Source: Dactylorhiza incarnata (taxonomy: Eukaryota; Streptophyta; Magnoliopsida; Asparagales; Orchidaceae). Taken from it: a stretch of DNA of 64,000 nucleotides. Both the position numbers and the translations under genes were made by a program. The notes below the pieces were generated by a model. That model saw nothing but the letters and a program-made list of their open reading frames with translations. It searched no databases and was not told where the DNA came from. The stretch spans positions 248,001 through 312,000 of the forward strand of contig JAWHQI010000305.1 in assembly GCA_033032865.1 (NCBI GenBank). The letters run 5' to 3'. Shown here piece after piece: positions 11,191 through 22,300 of this stretch. Positions within the stretch are counted from its first letter, which is position 1, and every line of letters begins with the position of its first letter.

Positions 11191-11640
11191 AACGAGTGAC
11201 AGGCACGGCGCTCCGCCTCTATTGCCAAGCGCGACAGTACCTGGTCGACGACGGCGGGCTTCGCGCGGGCGGGTTTCGGCCGCTCTGGGCGGAACATATA
11301 TATATGAGTACTCAAAATGATCGTACAAAAATTATAATTAATATTTTATAAATTTTTTTTTCAAAAATAATTATATTTTAACAAAAAATCATTTTAAAGT
11401 AGTCTAGGAGATCTACTGATAACCTACTATAGTAGGTGTAGGAGGTCTACTAAAAACTTTTGAAATTTATGAATTTCCATCATTATTTTTATTATAGGGA
11501 TATAACGTAATTACACAAATAGCCATTATATTTTATGAATTTCTATTTTTTCATAATATATATTTAAGTCATTGGAGTAAACGAATGAGGTTATATTTGG
11601 CAATTTTGAATGTTGCCCCAGTACGCACGCATGTTATTTT
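11160..11640. repeat. Dispersed repeat, copy 1 (unclassified)
   Basis: Begins with TTTATATAAACGAGTGACAG followed by GCACGG and a GC-rich block, then an AT-rich body containing a CCTACTATAGTAGG-like palindrome, CTACTAAAAACTT, TTTCCATCATTA and GGCAATTTTGAATGTT. The same order recurs at 22115-22590, so the two are diverged copies. No terminal repeats or coding capacity were seen. Confidence 0.55.
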
Positions 11641-14600
11641 TTTTTATAATTTTAAATAATAAAGAAATTCGTATTTTATTTTTAAAATTTTAATAATATC
11701 GTTTGTATTTAATACCGCCGCTGTAAGACCCTTTTTTTTCCTTTTGAAAACCCGGGTCTTATGCCCAGAACCGCCGCTTTGCGGTGACACCATCACTCGG
11801 AAAGGTCGCCACTATAAAACACCGATCCTGTCGGCCATATTGATCACAGAAGAAGAAGAGTATAAATGAACAATAGAAGTTCAAGTCCACAAATCACATG
11901 CTATATATATATATAAATGTCCACATGGTATAACTGAAATAACAAAGGTTACAATAATAAAGAGGGCTCATGCCCTGTACATCATGTCCTCACTACAAGA
12001 TCACTCGCAGAAGCTAACTACTAATCACTCTGATCCTGAAACTTGTGCTCTTGTGCTAGACTGCCCCGTCTCCATCTGCACCGGCCTCTGGTGCTGCAAC
12101 ATCTCCTCGGTCCCCTAAAATGATAAGGTCCACCAACCGTTAGTCAAAAGACTAAGCCAATCCCCCCACTCCTCCCCCGGTGACTCCTAGGCACCGTGCG
12201 GGAAGGATGAGGCTGAGGACATCAAGGAGTATAAACAATAGCAGGTGACAGGGCATAATCTACAGGGAATATTTCTATAACTACACATATGTATATAGAT
12301 AATTGAAGCAGTAAGTAAAACATGGTAAAGAACAAGTAAGGTGCAGTAAGTAAAGACATGTATATAATAGAAAAGTAACCATTGATTTATAGGAATGCCC
12401 ATACAAACCTATAGACCAATGAGTCGTTTAGCAAGGCCTATCGTATAAGAAGTCCCATAACTGACTTATACGATAGGGGTAGGGGTTGAAATGCAATGTT
12501 TATGCATGACATGCAGAGTTATGCAGTTTATGCTATGTTCATACAAGTGCAACTCACACACTTCGACTCTATGCGCACAGACCTTTAGCTCCCCCCTTTT
12601 GGAGCTAGCAAGACTCCCAGGATACTCCTGTAGTGGCAAACGGAAGCGGTGGGTTGGGCTTTGCCCACCTCTAGGTTGGTATTCACACTACCTAACCTAG
12701 ACCTATCGTATGCCTCAACGCAAAACCGCGAAGCATCTGCGTACTCTTACTGGCTGGACCACCAGACTTTCATGGCTAAGTGCAAATTCCACACTTGCCG
12801 AGTTAACGTATTGACGTTGGTGTGAACGACCGTCCAATACCGAAGACCCACCACCTTTATGCACATGCAAACATGTTTACCATCTATCTCGGAGCCATAA
12901 GCTCCCCGGGCTAACCCGCCCCGTCACAATAACGTTCTGAGCCACCGGCTCGCCGGACCAACCCATCCGCACCAACAAACATTACTGAGTTACAAGCTCA
13001 CCAGACTAATTAGACTGCTGCTACAACCACCGAGCCTACCGCTCGTAAGACCAAACCGACTAATATACCCGTAACAACGGGGTGTGTGTGAGTGTATTAT
13101 TAAGCTAATCTTGTACATCAACTTATCCCTACAATTTATGGTTAATCTTGGACTTCCCGAGGATTACCCTGTGAGGGGCTCGCAGCGGTACTAGGAGCTA
13201 TGATGGGCTGAACCCCAAAGCTTCCTTTCACAAGACACTTAATATGGTTGGTAACTACCCATAAGCATAGCCCCTTACCATTTCACTTGAATTAATTTCC
13301 TAAGTGTTTTCCGACTCCCCACGGGAAAGACGATCTTTCGTCAACCCCGAGCACAACTTAACCCTTAACTCACCAAGCACACTATCATCACCTAAACTCC
13401 TTTTGGTGACCTCACATCTTCTCAACCAGACTAGGTACACCATCTACCTTCCGTTCCACCCTACTGGTCTTCAATTTACCCAAGTTTTCAATTTTATTAT
13501 ACCCAGACCAAACGAGTCATATGAGTTGTATAAGGGGAGGTACCCCAAATATTCATCCAACTGACTCAAGATTATTACTGGGAGTCTATCATGGTATTCT
13601 AAGACTAAATCCAGAGGTTCATATTTTTCTTATTTAATTGGCATTTATTATAATTTTCCTCAACACTGACCCATTATGAAATTGAACATGAAGTATAAAA
13701 TCCTCTTATGATATGGCCTCCACAAAATTATGGAAAATCTATGAAGTAAAAATAACAGTAAATACATAATATCACAATTTTGCAGTAAGAGATTGACCTC
13801 TAATTATAATATTAAATAAATACCCCAAATTAGAAATTAAAGAAGGAACCACCAAAAATACTTGTCTAAGAATTATGGGAAAATTATCACACCTTCATAC
13901 TGATCAAAAAAGTCTACTGGCCAAATTTCAGAATTTATCAAGACTAATTAATCACATAAATAAATATTCCAAGAAATCTAAATATGAGCATGTGGTGAAA
14001 TAGCCTACTGATAACAATCTCCAACAATTATATAAAAAATCACAGAGCTTCCTAGTGCTCTGAAATATCCTATCACCAAGTTGCACATTTTTCCAAAGAG
14101 TTTTGGACCCTTAATTATATTTCTTAAGATTAATGTGAAATAAGTGTCTTGTAAATGAAGTGCTAGTTAAATCACTTAATTAATTTCACAAAAATTACCA
14201 GAGGTCCATCATATGAATATAAAGGCACTACCAAGGTTTTATTACCATCCAAGGCCATTTGAACATGTAAATATCTCTTATAAGAAATTTCTCTAACGGG
14301 GTTATGACCTAATTTAGGGGAAATAAGTACTCCTAAAATTCTCTCAAAATTCCCTAGAGCATAATCACACCCCATAAACATATATCTTAAATTCCATGGC
14401 CATTCTAGGGCTTTTGACAACATGGCCTTCACAAGGTTCTATATGCACCCCAAGGGGTAAAACAAGGGTCCTAGGGCATATCCACATCTACACCACCCCA
14501 TCTTACTCATGAAGGTGTTTTAGGTGATCCTAAATCAGTGACTAAGGTTTCAACTCCTGGTGATGAGTTCTGACCACCATACTCCAAGATAAACACCATG

Positions 14601-15095
14601 CCCTAATTTTGACCTAATAAAACCCAACTTGGGTTAACCAATTTCCAAACTAAATCAGTCCTAATTGGGCTGAAATTTTTACCAGGGTCAGGGGATAACC
14701 CTAAGAAGTACCCACCAAAATTTGGAGGGCATTAGAGGTCATTTGACCCAATAATTAATTAATATTTAATTTATGAAATTATTACAAAGACCTTAGAAAA
14801 AGATTCTCCTAAAAGTCCAATCTTTGGGTATGATGTGTGGGTAGGTGTAAATAGCCTAGGTTTCAATTTTCAAGTCCATCATATAACCCAATCAAAAGTT
14901 ATTCAAGAAATGGTGGATGTTCTACACTAGGGACCAGTCCCACCAAAATGGACCTACAGGGAGCTACATAACTCCTTTTGGGGTGAAATTAATTTTAAAA
15001 TAAAGTAGACTCCAAAGGCTACAACTTTGATGTTGACCACTTTTCATTGGGGGGTTCTAGTATTTCTAATAATTAAAATAAAATACAAGTCTGCA

Positions 15096-15430
15096 TTCGA
15101 CGAAATATGATCTGCGTTCGACGAAATACGAACTGCGTTCGACGAACGCCGTGCTCCAGATCGACGGAATCAGTTCTCCAGCCAGTTCAGCAGATCATCT
15201 CTCCGTTCGACGAATTAATTCAGGTCGACGAATTAATTCAGTTCGGCGAATTAATTCCATTCGACGAACTCCGGGTTCAGTTCGACGAACTCAACTATCA
15301 GATCGGTGAATTAATTCCGTTCGATGAACTCCAGAGTGTGTTCGACAAAGGAATTCCGTTCGACGAACTCCGGGTTCAGTTCGACGAACTCAACTATTAT
15401 TTCGGTGAATTAATTCCGTTCGACGAATTA
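15096..15430 (+). repeat. TTCGACGAA minisatellite within the solo LTR
   Basis: Roughly fifteen imperfect copies of TTCGACGAA, interspersed with GAATTAATTC and ACTCCGGGTTCAG. A 110-codon open frame (15107-15439) encodes repeats of FDEL but has no other support as a gene. Confidence 0.75.
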
Positions 15431-16293
15431 ATGAAATAACTACATAACATAATCAATTAAATGCGAATAACTGATCACGGCAAATCTGACGGCTCTTAGT
15501 CATCGTCCCCGTTGGACAGACGGCGAGCGACAACCCGTCCTGGGCTTCTTTGCGGGATGATTTCCCGGCCACCTCTGCCGCTTCTCGGCCAGCCAATGAC
15601 ACTACCACCTCCGTTGATGTGGTGGCCGGCGATAGGGGGTGGTTGGAATCGGGGTTTAGAGGAGGAGAAAGAGAGCTCGAACCGAGCCCTTTCGGAAGCA
15701 CGATCCGAGCCCAATTGAGCTCGGATCAAGCCCCAAATTATGATAAGATCTAGCACTAAGGGAGAGGAGGCGGATCGGACCTGTGTGGGGGTTTGGTGGC
15801 GCGAATTCCGGCGAGTCGCCATGGTCGGAGGTGGAGCTTTCGGCGCCATGTCGATCCTAGCTTCTGGTGCTCGATTTCCTTGGGGAAGGTGGGGAAACTG
15901 ATCCTCCCAGTCCTCTGAAGGAGTTATAAGGTTCAATTGGGGGGAGAGGGAGGGTGTAGCACCTAATTGTCATGAATGCCATTAATGACCAATTTCGGAC
16001 AACTGAAATTTCATGAATATAGCCACCTATGTGTCCGTCCAAGGCTGTTAAACTTCTCCAAATTACTGAGGGGAGGAGTACCAAACCATGGGAGATGAAG
16101 AGAGGAAGCCTTTGGCCTCCCAGGTCATGAATGGCCATTGTTCATCTCTTTCTCTCTCCACCATTTTTGGGGAAAATAAGGTTTCTCTCTCCTAATCATC
16201 ATTTTATAGAAATTGGATGGCTCTTTGAGTAATTCTCAGCCTCCTAGACAAATGGGCTACTCCAATTGGGCCTAGCCCATGTAGATTGGGCTT

Positions 16294-16760
16294 GATTAGG
16301 TCAAAATAGGTCATTTTGACCTAAATTTAGGGGGAAGTTGACTTTGGTCAATTTGACCATTTGGGTTGGACCCAATGAGTGTAAAGTGACTCATTGGACT
16401 CCTCTAAGGGTTAGAAAGGTCTAGGTAGGGTCAATTTGGCAAGGTGGAGGCCAATTGACCCACAATAGGGCAATTTGACCAAAATCAGGCTAGAGTTGAC
16501 TTAGGTCAAATTGGCCAATTTGGTGGCCCCATGATGGGTTTTTTTGGTCCATTGGGTCCCTAATATCCTTATAAGGGTAGGGGCAATGTCAATTTGGCAT
16601 GGTGGAGGTCAATTGACCCTAATTAAGCTACTTTGACCAATTTGAGGTTAGGGTTGACTTTGGTCAATTTGACCTCTTTGGTCGACCCCAATGGGTCCTT
16701 AGTGCTCTAAGGGGACCCCTAAAGGGTTAGGTATGCTATGATGGGGTCAAAGGGTCAAAG
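16294..16760. promoter_or_regulatory. TTGAC (W-box core) cluster in solo LTR U3
   Basis: 19 occurrences of TTGAC or GTCAA lie in about 470 bp, in two to three imperfect tandem blocks of about 180 bp. TTGACC/T is the core of the WRKY-binding W-box. The cluster lies 180-640 bp from the LTR start, i.e. in the expected U3 regulatory part. Confidence 0.55.
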
Positions 16761-17007
16761 GTGAGACCATTAAGTCCAACCTTATGATTGTTAAATGGAA
16801 ATTGCTATTTGCAGACCACCGTGGTTTCCTTCTTTTTGGCTAAGGTCAAGTGGTCTCTTCAAGCTTCCTAGGGTTTTGTCATGACCTAGTCATGACAAAA
16901 CCACTCTAGGGGTCTAGTTGTTTGGGGGATGTTACAGCCGCCCCGTCTTCCTTCCCTGCCGCCGCCGTGGCCGCCGCCGGCCTGACCGGACCGGGCCGGC
17001 GAGGTCG

Positions 17008-17170
17008 CCGGGGGTATCCCGGCGGCGCCCCGACGGTGTCTCCTGCGGCGGCAGGCCTGACCGTGAGGCCCAGATCTGGGCCTCACGGTCAGGCCTGCCG
17101 CCGCCGGAGACACCGCCGGGGCGCCGCCGGGATACCCCCGGCAGGTTCGCCGGAGTCCGGCGAACCTGCC
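17008..17170. repeat. Long GC-rich palindrome plus adjacent hairpin
   Basis: 17008-17141 is an inverted repeat with no loop, centred on AGATCT at 17072-17077: 67-bp arms with two mismatches seen. Immediately beyond, 17140-17170 is a perfect 14-bp stem (GGCAGGTTCGCCGG) with a 3-nt loop. The 75-143 residue open frames across it are mirror images of each other and not genes. Confidence 0.88.
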
Positions 17171-17486
17171 GGTGTGCTCCGGTCAGGCATGAGTGGGCTC
17201 CGGCGGCGGCGACGGGCGGCAAAGGGGGAGGTCTTCCGATCGGGCTTCAACAGTTTTGGGAATTCCTGACAGCGAATGTGGCTATTCGCAACCCCAGTAA
17301 ATCCCGATATGGCTATTTACAGCTTAGATCTTCGGGATCGAACGACTGAGATTTAATCTGTGGTTCTATTCCAGCCTCAAATGGTCCAATAAGTATTTCT
17401 TTATATAATATAGATATAGATATATATAAAAGTTGTATGGGATGATTAGACAAGGACTGCTCTGTCATTGGTCAGAAAGGTTTGAA

Positions 17487-17592
17487 TTCGACGGGAGCTA
17501 TACTTACATTCGACGGGAGCATGGCTATCATTCGACGAGAGCCTTCGACGGGAGGTTCCTTTCGACGGAAGCCTTCCTCATTCGACCTGAAG
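17487..17592 (+). repeat. TTCGACGGGAGC short tandem motif array
   Basis: Six imperfect copies of TTCGACG(G/A)GAGC. The motif core is the same as in the arrays at 15096-15430 and 60373-60566, although the spacers differ. Confidence 0.6.
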
Positions 17593-19090
17593 CATTCCCC
17601 CTTCCTTTCTATTATCAGCCTACATACATTGATTGGTTTTAAATAAATAAAAAAAGATCCCTGACTCTCTCTCTCCAACTATATATATAAAGTTTTTTTT
17701 CTCCCGTAAATCCAGAGTTCTTGGTACCAAACTGTAGCCGTCGTCGAGATCTTCTCCGTGGTGTGGTTTTTGTAGCGGCGCTCCGCTCTGACGAGGCCGT
17801 CGAGGCTGCCGAAGTTTTGTCTGATTAAAGCTATTTTTGGATTTTCTGGAGAAGGTTTTCAGATCTATTTCCTTGCTCCGTTTTATGTATGTCTTGTTGT
17901 ATGTCTCGGTGTATGTCTTGAGAAGGTTGCAGTGAACTCAATTTGTTGATTTCAAGCATTGTCTGCAAATTATTTCTGGTGATTTTTTCTGGTGGTTGTG
18001 CCCATTGTGCGCATCTTGGGCATGAGATTTTTCACAATATAATGGAACTCTCCTGTTCGCCATTTTTGCGAACATGATGATGTAATATTTACGTATAACC
18101 TCATACATGGAACTCTCATGCCCCACTTGCCACTACAACAGGTAGGCGTGCAGAAAAATCTCGAGTCCGATTGCGAGGGCCAATAAGGCCCATACCAATC
18201 TTAGATGTTGGGCAGCAATCCAACATTGTTGAAATGTCGAGGCCCGACAGCCCTAGGGCTGTCGGGCCTTTATTGCTTGGTACTTTCAAGTGACGCCTAA
18301 AATTCAAGTATGTCGACAGTATTTGAGTTTTTGGATCAAATGGATAGTATTCATTTGGCGGCCAAAATATTTTCTCAAAGGATCCCAACATCTTAACTTT
18401 CTCATTTTTTTTTATATCTTTTATATATACAAAAAAATTTACACCATTAGACAAGTAAAAAAATGATATTGACCAACAAATCTCCAAATCTGCCTTTTCA
18501 TGCTTAGTGCAACCTGCTCAACTCTCGGGAAGAAGAAATGCCGCGTGACTGGCGGAATTCATGCGTCCGTGTCCCGGACTCCGACCCCCCTCTTGCAAAA
18601 AAAAAAAAAAATAATGAACGGGTTCACTAATCCCTAACGATTTTTAGTTTTGATCTCCCCCGCGTAACATTACACCAGCAAATTTTTGTGCAATCTTTAA
18701 ACAAACACTACTCAAAAATCGCTCGCGTGACCGTATGATCAATTTTTTTTGTTGCAAATCGGTCCACAATGAACAGTAAACATCAACAACTTGCCTTGAT
18801 CTAAGGTCTAAGGAGAAAATGTTGGTGCGTGTAACGCACCTTAGATTACTGTGCGCGACTTTCGATCCCGCCGTATATTTCCGCAAGCACGAATTTTCGC
18901 ACATGATTGATCTAAAATACGATCATTTTTCAATACGATCATATTACACAAATACGATCACATGTTTTCACAAATAATTTACAACTTTGAAATCATTATG
19001 ATCTATTATGATCAAGTGTGTTACCTCTGCTTAAATATCTCAAGTCTAAGCTTACTGTAACATGCACCTAACCCCTAACAGGTCGGTCAC
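17593..19090. other. Intergenic upstream of the RING gene
   Basis: No gene recognised. The minus frame at 18116-18487 (123 codons) has no recognisable domain. The region has AT-rich stretches and scattered ACGATCA motifs (18900-18965). Confidence 0.4.
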
Positions 19091-19093
19091 CTC

Positions 19094-19139
19094 CACGTGT
19101 CATATATATAAACCAGAAAGGTGACTTCCGGTCACCTTT
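19094..19139 (+). promoter_or_regulatory. RING gene core promoter: ABRE/G-box, TATA, start-site hairpin
   Basis: CACGTGTC at 19094-19101 is a G-box with an ABA-response core (ACGTG). TATATATAAA at 19103-19113 follows directly. A 9-bp inverted repeat (AAAGGTGAC, loop TTCCG, GTCACCTTT) at 19117-19139 falls at the expected transcription start. An ABA-type box would fit the AIRP2 family, which acts in ABA signalling; regulation is inferred from motif only. Confidence 0.55.
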
Positions 19140-19293
19140 CCCGGGCGCTCCTCATTCGAAGTAAAGAGCAGAGATAGACTGAAGTCCGAAGCTGGAAAAA
19201 GGAGAAGCTAGGTTTTCCGAAGCTCGGGGATAGATTATTTGGGGAGGAAAGATATAGGGTTTCTCCTCCTCCTCCTCCTCGTTCGCACGTACG

Positions 19294-19388
19294 ATGGGTT
19301 TGCCGGAGATATTCATGACTTACATGGGGAAATCATTCAAGGATTCGCTCAGAATTCTCGAAGCAGATATCTACCATGCAAACACGCT
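19294..19388 (+). CDS. RING gene exon 1
   Basis: Encodes the N-terminal helix, with [20 protein letters not shown] as the family landmark. ATG 19294 is in strong context (ACGATGG); 19315 and 19324 are in-frame alternatives, and 19324 fits family length best. The exon ends CT before the donor GTGAGT at 19389, leaving phase 2. Confidence 0.85.
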
Positions 19389-22300
19389 GTGAGTAATTTC
19401 TTGAGTTCGATTTCCACCCACTTATTATTTCATATATCTTCCATCAATTTTAGGTTCGGCATTACTCCTTACAAATGTATTGCCGGAGTCTTTGATTATC
19501 TTTCAATCCGCCTGCGAGTTGCGAGGGAAAAAAGAAAAGATTTCGGAGGAGAGGAAGAAGATTAAACTGGAAGATATATATTAGTTAATCGTGATTGAGA
19601 GCTTAAGATTGGAAAGAAAATGGTTAATTGTTTTCTTGATTCTGTTAAATTTGCAGGGTCAAATGTTTAGAGATTGCACACCTAATTTATTTTAAGATGG
19701 CGTTCCCGATTATTGATTAGCTAATTTTTAGGGTTCTGAACACTGCTCATTAATCACATGATGATTTGTTTTGCTCCAGTACCCGGTGTCAAAGGCTCCG
19801 TTTGGCACGGCGGTAGCGGTCATGAACGCGGTGGTTATGAGCCATCGTTCGTTCGGGAACCCCCGACCTCACCTAAAGAACTTCATTCCCTTTTACGTTC
19901 AAAACTAGCTTTCTTTTCTTGGTGGCGGTCATAACCGTGTCATGCCAAACATCTATGGCGATGGAGTTTTTGCCCAAACCACCGGAGCAAAAAAGTCCTG
20001 CCAAACGGAGCCAAAATGTATTGTGTTGAACGAACATTCAAATTTATTTTGATGCAATTATTTAACTCACTTTTGCTGCTAGCAGCTTGAAGGCCATATT
20101 CATCATATTTTGATTATCTGTGGAGAATTTTGAACTTATGCTGCATTGTGGAATTGAATATTATTGGCTCATCTAAGCTGAGATGGATAATCATATCCTG
20201 TTATAATTCAAAGTAGTTTGGTGAAAAAAGGTAGAATGTAATAAATTAACACCTTCATTACACTAGTTTAAGGGCATGTTTGGCGCGACGGTTGAGTTCG
20301 TGATCGCAGTGGTTATGAATTGTCGTCTGCGGAAGTACGACCTCACCCCTGGAACCACTTCCGAACTTAGCTTCAAAATGGGGTTTTCTACAGTGTTGGT
20401 CGCAACCGTTACTGTGCTAAACAGTTGTTTTATGACAGCGGCGTTATTGTCCAATCCGAGTGCATCGGAGAAAAAACGCCGCTCCAAATTGACTCTAAGG
20501 CTCCGTTTGGCATGGTGGTGGCGGCCGTGAACGCGGTGGTTATGAGTTGTTGTTTGTGAACGCCCGACCACACCTATGGAACTCCATCTACTTTTATGTT
20601 AAAATTAGTTTTTTTTTCTTGGCAACAGTCATAAATGTTCTTTAAATTAGTTTTTTTTTTCCTGTGACCTCAAGATTTGACTGTTAGATATGTAATTAAA
20701 GGACATCTCAGGTTATAATAGAGGGTGATCCTTGATAGATCCTCCCATCGAATGTATAAAATGATTCAATATTGTGGATCTACTCAAATGAATCGTGGTA
20801 CAAAATAAACATAAATCCCAATTTTGTCTTTAACCAAATTTATGGGAAATATGACAATAACAATCATTTGCTCATAAAATAATTAAGTCAAACTTCAACA
20901 AACCCCTCCCTTGACTCAGTAATGTGGCAACCAAATTTGGATCTCCTTTTAGAACTCTTTAGGCTCCCAAAACTTCAAAGGGAATATGTTATGGGCAACG
21001 TGCCCCGCCTTAGTATTTGAATATATCTAGTCCTATTATATTATTATTATATTTGAAGTCAAGTCACGTCGTATGTTTATCTTGAATATTTGAATGGGTT
21101 GATGTAATCCTATTGTATGAAGTCAAGTCTAGTCGTAGGTTTATCTTTAATATTTTAATGTTTGATATAATTACGGGTTTGCCACCCGGGGTCCTATAAA
21201 TAGACCCTTAAGAGTCTTGTATCATCATGAATGAAAAGTTCTAGTTATTTGTCCCCCTTGTGAGATAATTGATAGCTCGCTCCTCTAACGAGCAAGTCCC
21301 GCTTAGGCAGCCGTGGTTAAGGCTCCATTGTATCCGCCGCCGCCACCATCTCCGCCGCCGACACTACTCAGGCGAAGTTACCGCTGTTACGGAAGAAAGA
21401 CCGTAACAGAATATCACATCAAGATCTCAACAAGTTCAGATGACGCTCAAGCTTAACACCCAAAAGAGAATTTGACCTATTTAAAAATTTAAATCATCAC
21501 AAAAGGGTCTAAGGTAAACCTAGCTCTAATTACTAAACCAATTAAAATTCAGCAAAAGACATCAAACAACATTATCATCAAACCACCAAAAGTAAAAGAG
21601 AGCCCCTAAAATATCCACTTATATTTACAACATACCACGTAAGAGCTTCCAAAACATACACGGTATTATCTATATCAAAGAGATTTGTATATCACATAGT
21701 TATTAAAGTCCTATAAGCATATTCAAAAGCAAGCGATGTGTTGAATGAAGCCTCAAAGAATTAAGTCAATTTCTTCTTGTCTAGTTATGGGATTGTGGTA
21801 CTCTCTCTCGATCACATTCACACCCCGCCTAGGCAGCTATGGTTTTGACTCCATAGTATCCTCCACCTTCGTCATCCCTGCCTCCAACCGCTCCTCCGAC
21901 AACTTTACCGACATTCTTCGAGTTTGCCCATAATACTCAGATGGATCGATCTTTTGTTGTATAGTTTGTTTGAGTGTCAAGTTGTATTATTGCATCATTA
22001 AGAGCAAGTAGACAACCACTTGGGAGTACAAAAGTTCTATGGCCGATGCACTTTGGTATTAGAGTATCCACTTTGGTATACAACTTATGCGCTTAATAAA
22101 TTTATAAGAATCCAATTATATATTTATATAAACGAGTGACAGGCACGGGGCTCCACCCCTACGGCCAACCGCGACAGTACCCCGACCGAGACAGACACTA
22201 TCAATTAATTAATGTGAAAAATAGTTGTACATCACTTTTCAATTTTTGTTAAAAAATATTCATGCTCATTAATTAATGTCAAATCAACTTTAATGAAATT

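Larger units (their letters stand above)
11722..16936 (-). mobile_element. 5.2-kb solo LTR with 5-bp TSD (GCCGC)
   Basis: Read on minus it starts TGTAACATCCCCC at 16936 and ends GGGTCTTACA at 11722. It is flanked by GCCGC at 11717-11721 and 16937-16941, a perfect 5-bp target duplication. No coding frame with retrotransposon domains lies inside, and neither end sequence recurs internally, so it is a solo LTR (the product of LTR-LTR recombination) and not a short complete element. The start resembles long Del/Tekay chromovirus LTRs; that assignment is inferred. The interior holds a TTCGACG-type array (15096-15430) and a dense cluster of TTGAC motifs (16294-16760). Confidence 0.8.

Noticed and set aside
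15107..15439. 110-codon frame with repeated FDEL
   Set aside because: Lies in a TTCGACGAA minisatellite inside a solo LTR; no start context or domain support.
16886..17349. 75-143 residue frames in GC-rich DNA
   Set aside because: Mirror-image frames across a palindrome; low-complexity Arg/Gly/Pro peptides.
18116..18487. 123-codon minus frame as a gene
   Set aside because: No recognisable domain, no splice or promoter support.
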